DNA of 64,000 nucleotides from Legionella donaldsonii (GTDB taxonomy: Bacteria > Pseudomonadota > Gammaproteobacteria > Legionellales > Legionellaceae): positions 753,501 through 817,500 of the forward strand of contig NZ_UGOA01000001.1 in the NCBI RefSeq assembly GCF_900452385.1. The letters run 5' to 3'. A model generated the notes under the pieces. That model saw nothing but the letters and a program-made list of their open reading frames with translations. It was not told the origin of the DNA and did not search any database. The position numbers were made by a program, and so were the translations under genes. Below, one piece after another: positions 17,156 to 24,673 of the stretch; position 1 is the first letter of the stretch, and every line of letters starts with the position of its first letter.

Positions 17156-17535
17156 GGTTAGATGGAATACTTGGTGAACGCATGGTGAATAGGTAATAAA
17201 AAATATTTAAAAACCACTATATTTCAATTAGTTAAGTATTTTACGAGTTCACCACTTTCTTCACCACTAAATTATGGTGTTTTTTCCAAAAAAATAGATA
17301 TTTTCAATATTAATCAATAAGTTAATAGGAGTGCACATTAGTGCGAAAGGTGTGTGAAAAAGGGGTACAAAACTTAGTGATTACATTCCCTGCCTCATAT
17401 TCTAATAAAATCTTTATTCTTGCCTGAGCGCATTTCATTTGCGCTTTGGTGAAGGATTGATTTGAACCCATCTAAAAATTAGAAGGCTATACTCATTACT
17501 AAATCCCTAACATGATCTAATGGCAGGGGAAACAA
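17156..17535. other. AT-rich 380-base gap with paired direct repeats
   Basis: No gene is visible. TGGTGAA occurs at 17172-17178 and 17183-17189, and its inverse TTCACCA at 17248-17254 and 17260-17266. The result is two head-to-tail pairs facing each other across about 58 AT-rich bases, with 11 or 12 bases between repeats of a pair, close to one helical turn. This looks like a protein-binding site rather than chance. The rest of the gap has no clear feature. Confidence 0.45.
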
Positions 17536-18741
17536 ATGAAATTACAAAATAAACCTTATATAAAATGTTTTCGTAATGCAAAATCTACATTGCAGTTATT
17601 TTTTGATTTAAAAATGAAAAAATCGATAGTTAATCATAATTGGGATAATGAGGATAAAAACAACATATTAAATATTCTTCTTTTTTTAAAGCCTGTTTCA
17701 TTTAAAAAAAGGTTGGCTATTGTTAGGATTTTCTATCGGGAACCGAGTGTTAAGAGGATTATTTCTCTTGTATACCAAATACAATATATCCGAAATATGG
17801 ATTTGGAGAAGCAATCAATTACTCCTGGCATGGCTCAAGAATATAATTTAATTGCTAAAAAAATGCTTAGGAAGGCTAAGCTATATCATAATAAAATTGA
17901 TGAAAAACGACTTAACTATTCTAGTATTAATAGAAAATTGAATGAATATAAAGATATATTACTAGAAGTATTTTTTGAAGGAAAAACTAAAGAGTCTAAA
18001 ATATTCAGTTACATAGTTAAACACAGCTTAAGTATATCAAGTTTGTTATTATTATTTTTAGTTATATCAGTAGGATTTTATGAGTGGGGTTATTTCTCTT
18101 ACTTAGGAATCCCATTAAATAATATGCCAATTACTTTAGAGATATTTTTAGTGTCCGCCCTAAGTTGGATTCCAAATATTTTAATTTTTTCATTTATATC
18201 ATTTATCTATTTTTTAACTTGTTTTTGGGTGCAAGACGGAATGACAATTAATGATTTCCTCGAAAATCCAAGATATGCAAAACTCAACTTTATATTATAT
18301 TTGAAATACTATCTTTTATTTTGCATAGTTGTCGTAGCTCTATTTATGCAGTTACCCTCAAATAGTGATAGTAAGTATTTTTATTATTATTCTTTTTTAA
18401 AATGGTCATTTTATTGGCTGTTATTTACATTTCTTTTTTTTAAAAATCATATCATTAGATCTCTTTTTCCTAAAACTGTGAGGTACATGATTGTAGCAGT
18501 TCCTGTTTATATTATCTTTTTACTAAATTATGGTTATGGCTCTGCACAAACTGCTCTTTTAGCCAAGAGTAACACGTTAATTTTTTTAGAAGATAATAGA
18601 ATTATTTTAAATACAAAAATTCTACGTAATTATTTATCCGGAATTTTAATATATAGGCAAAATAACAAGACAGTCATATTTATAAGAAACCAAGAAATTA
18701 AAAAAATTGAATATGAAATATCTTCAAAGGGGAAAGCTTGA
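17536..18741 (+). CDS. Unknown polytopic membrane protein
   Basis: I do not recognise this 401-residue protein. The ATG follows AGGGGAAACAA at a good distance. Residues 1-150 are basic and helical, probably cytoplasmic. Five or six membrane segments follow at about 160-182, 195-235, 255-275, 290-310 and 318-340, with a basic tail of about 60 residues. Base composition is very AT-rich compared with the tra operon, suggesting separate acquisition. An isolated gene with gaps on both sides, it is followed by a perfect hairpin at 18758-18787. Confidence 0.55.
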   Translation: MKLQNKPYIKCFRNAKSTLQLFFDLKMKKSIVNHNWDNEDKNNILNILLFLKPVSFKKRLAIVRIFYREPSVKRIISLVYQIQYIRNMDLEKQSITPGMAQEYNLIAKKMLRKAKLYHNKIDEKRLNYSSINRKLNEYKDILLEVFFEGKTKESKIFSYIVKHSLSISSLLLLFLVISVGFYEWGYFSYLGIPLNNMPITLEIFLVSALSWIPNILIFSFISFIYFLTCFWVQDGMTINDFLENPRYAKLNFILYLKYYLLFCIVVVALFMQLPSNSDSKYFYYYSFLKWSFYWLLFTFLFFKNHIIRSLFPKTVRYMIVAVPVYIIFLLNYGYGSAQTALLAKSNTLIFLEDNRIILNTKILRNYLSGILIYRQNNKTVIFIRNQEIKKIEYEISSKGKA

Positions 18742-18757
18742 TCTGCATAATTAAGAA

Positions 18758-18787
18758 TAAGTCTGATTGTACGAGTAATCAGACTTA
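18758..18787. terminator. Perfect 11-base-pair hairpin after the 17536 gene
   Basis: TAAGTCTGATT (18758-18768) and AATCAGACTTA (18777-18787) pair perfectly around an 8-base loop, 17 bases after the stop codon. There is no T-run on either strand, so termination is uncertain. A degenerate copy lies after the next gene at 19641-19666. Confidence 0.5.
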
Positions 18788-18955
18788 ATGTCACTTCAGG
18801 ATCGTTGATTGAAGCTATCTTATCTCACCTCTTCTTTCTCCAACCAAAAGCAAGTTATAACTTTAGTAGATAGGAAGCTAGAAGTTATTAGGATATGCTT
18901 TTAATAGTGGGTATTTTTAAACTAGCAATTTAAAATATGGACATTGGGAGGGAAT

Positions 18956-19627
18956 ATGTCGCTTGAATCTGCGGAGTTATGGTCCGCAATAGCTAATTGG
19001 AGCCTTTTATTTTCATTAGTGTTGGGGGTCATTTCTACTGCTGGTATTGTACATTTTGGCAATATCAAAGAGCACTATTTTAAGCAAACCATCGCTATAG
19101 CAAATGCAGAAGCATCTAAGGCGAATGCACAAGCGGCCGAAGCTACTCTTAAATTAGAAGAGCTAAGAAAAAAAGTAGCTCCTCGGCACGTTCAGAGGGA
19201 TTTGTTTTTAAAGGCAATAAATGGACAACCTAAAGCTGATGTAGAGATTATGTTTTTAAGAGACGACCCGGAGTGTTTTAGCGTGGCACAACAGATTTGG
19301 CAATTACTAAAAGATGCAAAATGGAATGTGTTAGCGCCTAGGCCTATTCCGCAAAATGAGGCTACCTCTGCTTCAGATCTTCCCATGACTATGACTGTGG
19401 ACGCACAGCCATCTGGTATAACAGTTATTACACATTCGGTTTCGCGTAAAGAATCCGATGCAACTGTACAAATGCTTTTAGGTGAAAATTGGGAAAAGAC
19501 CCCAAGAACGGTGATTATATATGCCCTATTACAATCATTAGGAAAAATAAAAACATCAGCGGGAGGTAAAAATAGCCCTCCTTCTGGAATGATTCGGATT
19601 GTTGTAGCTCCCCGTGATATAGAATGA
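18956..19627 (+). CDS. Unknown single-pass membrane protein with coiled coil
   Basis: Start ATG 18956 has GGGAGGG four bases upstream, which makes it better than the in-frame TTG at 18944. The 223 residues form an N-terminal membrane helix (about 12-34), an Ala/Glu-rich coiled coil (about 45-75) and a globular C-terminal domain starting near VEIMFLRDDPECFSVAQQIW. Proteins with this layout occur widely as uncharacterised families; I cannot name a function. It lies alone between two AT-rich gaps and next to the protease gene at 19863, possibly a functional partner. Confidence 0.55.
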   Translation: MSLESAELWSAIANWSLLFSLVLGVISTAGIVHFGNIKEHYFKQTIAIANAEASKANAQAAEATLKLEELRKKVAPRHVQRDLFLKAINGQPKADVEIMFLRDDPECFSVAQQIWQLLKDAKWNVLAPRPIPQNEATSASDLPMTMTVDAQPSGITVITHSVSRKESDATVQMLLGENWEKTPRTVIIYALLQSLGKIKTSAGGKNSPPSGMIRIVVAPRDIE

Positions 19628-19640
19628 TGGTGGACACTGA

Positions 19641-19666
19641 AGTCCGAGATTACAATTAATCAGACT
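19641..19666. repeat. Degenerate second copy of the 18758 hairpin
   Basis: AGTCCGAGATT (19641-19651) and AATCAGACT (19658-19666) form an imperfect stem. The right arm plus following bases (TAATCAGACT-AATG) repeats the sequence at 18776-18790. The two copies follow consecutive genes. Confidence 0.4.
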
Positions 19667-19862
19667 AATGAAGATAGCATAGAGCTCGCCCCATTCACCC
19701 ATTGCCACCAACGCTCATAATCATGAGATGACTATATTACTCAACTTTATTAAAGGTAGATTATTCGGAGCTTTCCTATAAGAGAAAGAAAAAGTCCTAT
19801 AATTTAGGTGATGTAAAAAATTTTATGCTGGAAGCTAACTACTTATTTCAAGGACGTTGGAT

Positions 19863-20618
19863 ATGGTTATTAATGTAAATCCTTTTTCAGCAGCATCTCT
19901 CTTTATTGATCTTTCTTTTGACGGAGCTCATTTAGCTTCTGCTACATCCTTTTTAGTTAAGCGTAATAATACTTTTTTCGTGTTAACTAATAGACATAAT
20001 GTAACGGGAAGAGATCAAAATACAAGAGAACCACTCGATAAGAAATCCGCAGGGATCCCTAATATGCTGACCATTCATTTTAATAGTGCTGATAAACAGG
20101 GAGAGTATATTGGATGCGTTTATCCCTTATTTGAAGATTTTCCGGTTTGGTACGAACATCCTATATTACGTGAAAAAGGAGATTTCGTTGCATTAAAACC
20201 ACCCATCGATGAAGCAATCTCCTTGTCTCCCTATTATGATTTAGATAAGTGGGATAATGATATATTATTTCAGCCTGGTTGTAGATTAAACATAATTGGC
20301 TTTCCCTACGGAAGAGCTTCAACTAATAATTTAGGAATCTGGATAACTGGTTTCTTAGCGAGTGACTTGGATGTCGATATAGATGGGCAACCTAAATTCT
20401 ATATTGATGCTCGGACAAGGACAGGACAATCTGGTTCCCCAGTCGTTTTTTTTAGGCATAATGAAACTATTAGCCTAAAGAATGGTTCTAGGACGAGTGC
20501 CTCTTGCACCTACTTAATGGGTATATATAGTGGGCGTATTGGTAAAGACTCTGATATTGGCATTGTGTGGAAATTAAAAGCGCTGCGTGAACTTATCGAT
20601 TCTATTCCTATCGACTAA
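19863..20618 (+). CDS. Trypsin-like serine protease domain protein
   Basis: This 251-residue protein has the chymotrypsin/trypsin-fold triad. H45 is in TNRHNV, D107 in EKGDFVALK, and S190 in GQSGSP, the equivalent of GDSGGP. The order and spacing fit the family. No signal peptide is seen, so it probably acts in the cytoplasm. The ATG at 19863 is chosen over TTG 19857 because AGGA lies eight bases upstream. Cytoplasmic trypsin-like proteases on mobile elements are often parts of stress or phage-response modules, but that role here is inference. The target is unknown. Confidence 0.75.
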   Translation: MVINVNPFSAASLFIDLSFDGAHLASATSFLVKRNNTFFVLTNRHNVTGRDQNTREPLDKKSAGIPNMLTIHFNSADKQGEYIGCVYPLFEDFPVWYEHPILREKGDFVALKPPIDEAISLSPYYDLDKWDNDILFQPGCRLNIIGFPYGRASTNNLGIWITGFLASDLDVDIDGQPKFYIDARTRTGQSGSPVVFFRHNETISLKNGSRTSASCTYLMGIYSGRIGKDSDIGIVWKLKALRELIDSIPID

Positions 20619-20636
20619 TTAACTAATTTCTTAGAC

Positions 20637-20973
20637 TTAAATAAATGATGATTTATTTTGCTCAATAAATAATGCGGTCTTTGTTAGTTGGCATTTATCC
20701 CTTAAAGTTACCAAATATTGATCTAGGGTTTTTGGTGGTTTTTTTAACTTTTGATAACATTCTTTGATAGAAAGTATAAAGAGCTCTTTATTTTCTTTAG
20801 CGACCCTTAAAAATAAATCATCGGGATGACATGCCTTAATTTTAAATTGGGACAAATATTGCTTGGGAAAATCTTTAAGATTCGCTGTAATAATTAGCTG
20901 TGATTTCGAAGCAATTGCAGCAGCTAATACATGTTCATCATTTTTATCAGTCAAAGATAATTCTTCCTCAATC
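20637..20973 (-). pseudogene. PIN-domain protein, 5' half lost to an insertion sequence
   Basis: The reading frame enters from the insertion sequence at 20973 and runs to a stop at 20637. The first host-encoded residues (IEEELSLTDKNDEHVLAAAI, then LIITANLKDFP) are the central acidic and C-terminal part of a PIN_3-type ribonuclease domain. The N-terminal strand and first catalytic Asp are missing. Sequence on the far side of the insertion sequence (22172 onward) does not supply them, so the upstream part was deleted. Intact members are usually toxins or RNases; this remnant should be inactive. Confidence 0.75.
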
Positions 20974-21021
20974 TGACCTTTCCCCTCAATTAGTACCAGG
21001 GTCACGATGAGAAAACCCACA

Positions 21022-21840
21022 TTAAGCCACCTGTTGAGTAAAGACAACTGGTGGAAAATAATTTAATGCACTATGTGGCCTCACATGGTTGTAATGATGC
21101 CGCCATTTACCGATTTCATAACGCGCCTCTTCCAACGTTCTAAACCAGTTTTGGTTGAGACATTCGTTACGAAATTTTCCATTAAGGCTTTCAACGAAAC
21201 CGTTTTGCGTCGGTTTACCAGGCTGCATAAAGCATAACCTTACCTTGGTGGATTTAGACCAGAAAAACATAGCCTTAGAGGTAAATTCGGTGCCATTGTC
21301 ACAGACAATCTGTTCGGGATAACCGTGCTCTTCACCAAGCTGCTCTAAAAATCGTGTAACTTGTTGTCCAGAAATAGAGAGTGCAACAAGTTGCCCCAGC
21401 AGTTCACGGTTAAAATTGTCAATGACATTCAATACGCGAAAACGACGACCATTTGCTAGTTGATCAGATACAAAATCCATCGACCAACGCTTATTTTTCT
21501 GAGCTGGCACATCCATAACCAGGCGAGGACGTTGGAGTTTCTTTCGTTTTTTGGTACGAACCTGAAGACCCTCCTCAAGGTAAATCCGATAGGTGCGCTT
21601 TTTGTTCTGGACTAAACCCTCTCCTCGTAACAAGCCGTGCAGCAATAAATAACCATAACGAGGATATTGAACGGCCAACTCTTTCATACGGTCTTTCAAT
21701 CCATCATCCAAGCGCCTTTTCTTTAGGTAGCGGTACGCCGTGCGACTTAGCCCAACCAGTTTGCAGGAAACTCGCTCACTGAGTTTAAAATGAGTTACCA
21801 AATGCTTTGCAACACTTTTTTTGCTGGCGGGCTTTACCAC
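21022..21840 (-). CDS. IS3-family transposase, OrfB (DDE catalytic domain)
   Basis: The 272 residues contain an HTH_21-like N-terminal part (about 45-100) and an rve integrase core. The catalytic triad is D122 (WSMDFV), D181 (CDNGTEF) and E217 (NGFVESLNGKF), with the 35-residue D-E spacing of IS3 transposases. The stretch RPRLVMDVPAQKNKRW is typical of the IS407 group. It overlaps orfA by 7 bases and is normally made as an OrfAB fusion through frameshifting. Both frames are intact, so the element may still move. Confidence 0.92.
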   Translation of the reverse strand: MVKPASKKSVAKHLVTHFKLSERVSCKLVGLSRTAYRYLKKRRLDDGLKDRMKELAVQYPRYGYLLLHGLLRGEGLVQNKKRTYRIYLEEGLQVRTKKRKKLQRPRLVMDVPAQKNKRWSMDFVSDQLANGRRFRVLNVIDNFNRELLGQLVALSISGQQVTRFLEQLGEEHGYPEQIVCDNGTEFTSKAMFFWSKSTKVRLCFMQPGKPTQNGFVESLNGKFRNECLNQNWFRTLEEARYEIGKWRHHYNHVRPHSALNYFPPVVFTQQVA

Positions 21841-22097
21841 TTTTTTGAAACAACGTCCTTCAGCGCTTCATTCTCCAGTAGTTTTTCTGCAAGGAGTTTT
21901 TTCAGCTTCTGGTTCTCTGACTCAAGCTCGCGCAATCGCTTCGCTTCGTTAACTTCTAAGCCCGCATACTTACTACGCCAGTTATAGAAGCAACCGCTTG
22001 TTATCCCCATAGTACGACAAATATCTCCTACCTTTGCTCCAGCCTCGTGCTCTTTGACTGCCTTAATAATCTGCTCTTCACTGTAACGTCTTTTCAT
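21834..22097 (-). CDS. IS3-family transposase, OrfA (HTH protein)
   Basis: The 87-residue protein has a helix-turn-helix (MKRRYSEEQIIKAVKEHEAG...GITSGCFYNWRSKY) followed by a leucine zipper (LRELESENQKLKKLLAEKLLENEALK). This layout is standard for IS3-family OrfA, which binds the ends and forms the OrfAB fusion. The slippery run of six A followed by G lies at 21840-21846, just before its stop. Confidence 0.92.
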   Translation of the reverse strand: MKRRYSEEQIIKAVKEHEAGAKVGDICRTMGITSGCFYNWRSKYAGLEVNEAKRLRELESENQKLKKLLAEKLLENEALKDVVSKKW

Positions 22098-22249
22098 TTT
22101 GAGTTCTCCATTGTAATAATTTTAATGGATTTCTTATCTTTGTCATGGTCTTATTTTTGGGGGATAGGTCAGGTTTAACAAGCATATGTCCTGAATATGA
22201 AGAGAGCTAAAATTTCTGGGAATAATAGAAACAGCAAACAACTTTACTT

Positions 22250-23323
22250 TTAGAGATAATCGTCAAATTTGAGTGTTCGATTATTTTTAAAGGCACTTTT
22301 CCATATAAAACTCTTTAATTTACCCAATTTGAGTATTTCTATTAACTTTTCTGCCCAGGCTATTTTATAAACATAATCTTTATGTAGTGAATCATACAAA
22401 CAATATTCTGGGTTTGTATTAGATGGATCACTAGACTTCGATCTTGGACGTATAGAAAAACAAATATATAGACATTTATGATCACAATGACTTAAATTAA
22501 CACCACAACCCTTTTTAACTAATTGTAAAATTGCAGAAGGTTTTACCCCATCATCATTTATAACGTCTCTATGAATAATGCGATCTTTAGTTATTGAAGT
22601 GATTTTTGTAATTGAGCTTCTTTCTTCTTCCGTTAAAGAATCCCATTTTATAAACTCAATTGCTATATCATTCCGGTTTGTATTTGAAATTTTAGGAATA
22701 TTTATTAATTTGATGCTATAACAACTCGAGCTAAAAACATCGTCTGGAAGAGCAGATCTATAACAGTCAATATAGTTTTTTATATCCTGTAAATCCGAAG
22801 ATAAATTCGATTTGTTAGCTTTTTTTTGCTCTTCTTGTCTTAATTGAGAAAACTGCAAAGAAAAAACAATATTTTCGTTTAAGGCATACTTTGCTCCGAA
22901 CCATTCTATCAATTGGGTTTCATAATTAAACAAAAATGCCTGGCATTCACCGAATAAAATAACATCAAATTCATGCTTATTGATGTGTCTATGCTCAATT
23001 TTATTTCTCAATGGAATGAATAAGTTCAAATTGGCGCGGACGTCTTCCCTTAATTTCCCATATTCCTTCATACAGTCAGATAAACTCCAAGCCCTTCTTT
23101 CTCCATCTATTTTTATATATCTTTTATTTTTGGGGTCTTTCAAATAAAATTTATCTCCTATACGAGAGTAAAAATAACAATGAAATAAACGTGTCCAAGC
23201 CATTATCATCAAGGCAATATAGGCTTGAGTCCTAAACGTAGCCCTTGGCTTATTGTATATCTCTACAGCCAATAAAGCTGAATCAATAGAAGATTCTAAG
23301 ATTGCTTTTGCTTTCCCTTTCAT
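22250..23323 (-). CDS. DUF3644 domain protein
   Basis: The N-terminal region (AKAILESSIDSALLAVEIYNKPRATFRTQAYI, then FIPLRNKIEHRHI) matches the DUF3644 family as I know it. Its Arg-Asn-X-X-X-Glu-His motif resembles HEPN-type RNase signatures (RX4-6H), here RNKIEH at about 107-112. The C-terminal 150 residues are unfamiliar. DUF3644 genes are often found in defence or mobile regions. The gene reads away from its own AT-rich promoter region at 23324 and ends just short of the insertion sequence. Function is unproven; RNA cleavage is an inference from the motif. Confidence 0.75.
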   Translation of the reverse strand: MKGKAKAILESSIDSALLAVEIYNKPRATFRTQAYIALMIMAWTRLFHCYFYSRIGDKFYLKDPKNKRYIKIDGERRAWSLSDCMKEYGKLREDVRANLNLFIPLRNKIEHRHINKHEFDVILFGECQAFLFNYETQLIEWFGAKYALNENIVFSLQFSQLRQEEQKKANKSNLSSDLQDIKNYIDCYRSALPDDVFSSSCYSIKLINIPKISNTNRNDIAIEFIKWDSLTEEERSSITKITSITKDRIIHRDVINDDGVKPSAILQLVKKGCGVNLSHCDHKCLYICFSIRPRSKSSDPSNTNPEYCLYDSLHKDYVYKIAWAEKLIEILKLGKLKSFIWKSAFKNNRTLKFDDYL

Positions 23324-23655
23324 AAAGACCTCGCCAAAATCTCCAAAAAGCGAGTACAGATACTAATTATAGTATTTTGTAAAATTATTTGATTATGACC
23401 AATGTGAACCTTATAGCATTATCTCAGACCATAATTCTTGTTATATGGTTTTTCCATGTACAAATTTTGCAGGTAATAAATACAACCTTTTTCATTTATA
23501 ATTTACTTAGATAAGTTAACGATATTAATTAACCTTTTAGTGAAAGGAATTACTTGTCTCTTGGTGTCTAGTCCCTGTGGTAAAGACATCAGTAAATAAA
23601 ACCCCCCCCATTTCCTTTGAGAAACCTAATTCGAATACAGGTGGATGAATCCGAG
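23324..23655. other. AT-rich gap with no gene seen
   Basis: This 332-base gap lies between the DUF3644 gene and yheU, both read leftward. It contains a stretch of eight C residues near 23602-23609 and an imperfect ACCATA/TATATGGT inverted repeat near 23430-23452. I see no credible coding region; promoters for DUF3644 should lie at its left side. Confidence 0.4.
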
Positions 23656-23931
23656 TTAATAGGTCGCAAAATCGGATAACATGCTTAAGCCATCTCCTTC
23701 TTGAGAAAGCCATTTTTGTTTCTCCTCTACTGGGATAATAGTGCAATAGCCTTCTTCAGCGGAGTAAATAATCACTGCATTGCCCTGCTCAAGCCGGGTA
23801 AGAAGCTGTCTTTTTTTATGAGACAAATCTATTTCTCTCTCACCGTAGTCAGTTGCCTCGCGAGTAAGTATCTCCATGATTAAATTCTCTATGGCCAGTT
23901 CCGACAACAGATGGTAATCAATTTCAATCAT
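23656..23931 (-). CDS. yheU: YheU-family protein
   Basis: The 91-residue protein matches the UPF0270/YheU family: LLSELAIENLIMEILTREATDYGEREIDLSHK is the signature, followed by QGNAVIIYSAEEGYCTIIP. The start at 23931 (MIEIDYHLL) fits the family length, and GGAG lies eight bases upstream, so the longer frame from 24006 is rejected. The molecular function is unknown in the family. It is normally a core gene, so its presence here suggests either captured chromosomal genes or that the mobile element ends before this point. Confidence 0.82.
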   Translation of the reverse strand: MIEIDYHLLSELAIENLIMEILTREATDYGEREIDLSHKKRQLLTRLEQGNAVIIYSAEEGYCTIIPVEEKQKWLSQEGDGLSMLSDFATY

Positions 23932-24097
23932 ACTGCGAGCTCCACTTAACGATGCTGTTAGGAGTGTTATTGCAAGAAAATAATCAAATCTAAAAGATTC
24001 TTCCACGTTAATAAAAGTTGCGTAAATATCGTGAAAATAACAATGCTCATCTTATCCATGAGTACCTTAGAAAGATCTGCAATGAGGTTAAAGCAAT

Positions 24098-24601
24098 CTA
24101 TATAATCCCATTAAAATCATCAAAGAGAGTAATACAGCCATGCATTAATTTCTTTAATTCATAATTTTTTTCCAATAACAAATACCTTGCTAGATCATGA
24201 TCTCTGTGTTCAGTCGCCATTACAAATATGTATTTTTTGTCATTAAATTTACTAACAATCGATACACCATTATAAAGCCCAAACGCGGAACGACCAGACA
24301 TGGTTTGTTTTTCATGCTTATTAATAAAACTGGCTTGATTCCATGGGAGTATTGAAATATTTGATTTTTCTACAATTCTTTTTAATGGATCATTGTCGAT
24401 TAGTTTTTCTTCATAATAGAAATCTATCCAATCCTCATGGGTACAGAATCGGTAGGATTTGTTGTTTGAAGTTTTATCTGAGACAAGATAATAGAGGTAA
24501 TCACACCCCAAGGCATTTAGTGGCCGTAATTGTTTGTTGAAAAGAAGCTCGTGTTTTTCATCGAAGGGTAGGAAAATCCTTTTGCGTACATCATGTATCA
24601 T
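24098..24601 (-). CDS. LuxR autoinducer-binding-like protein lacking the HTH domain
   Basis: The 167 residues resemble the sensor half of LuxR-type regulators: WIDFYYEEKLIDNDPLKRIV, ILPWNQASF and FGLYNGVSIVSKF fall in the usual order. LuxR proteins need a C-terminal helix-turn-helix of about 65 residues, but here the frame stops right after the sensor region. The downstream DNA does not encode one in any frame I can see. It is transcribed divergently from the MFS gene with 72 bases between starts, so it may control or sense for that transporter. Ligand and function are unknown. Confidence 0.55.
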   Translation of the reverse strand: MIHDVRKRIFLPFDEKHELLFNKQLRPLNALGCDYLYYLVSDKTSNNKSYRFCTHEDWIDFYYEEKLIDNDPLKRIVEKSNISILPWNQASFINKHEKQTMSGRSAFGLYNGVSIVSKFNDKKYIFVMATEHRDHDLARYLLLEKNYELKKLMHGCITLFDDFNGII

Positions 24602-24673
24602 AACAAATCCTTAAATACAGCATTAAATCTATTTAATGCTAAAATAATGTACGACACAATGAAGTGAATGTAA

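Larger units (their letters stand above)
20974..22171 (-). mobile_element. IS3-family (IS407-group-like) insertion sequence, about 1198 bp
   Basis: Imperfect terminal inverted repeats begin TGACCTTTCCCC at 20974 and, read inward on the other strand, TGACCTATCCCC at 22171. Inside are overlapping orfA and orfB frames, with an A6G slippery heptamer for a -1 frameshift. I see no matching 3- or 4-base target duplication at the ends (AATC against GGTT). That fits a deletion next to the element, in line with the truncated PIN gene. Confidence 0.85.

Noticed and set aside
17156-17535. oriT in the 17156 gap
   Set aside because: The repeats are suggestive, but there is no recognisable nic site and the relaxase genes are on the left; there is not enough to call it.
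23537-23746. Minus-strand frame overlapping the end of yheU
   Set aside because: It lies partly inside the yheU reading frame and has no recognisable protein features.
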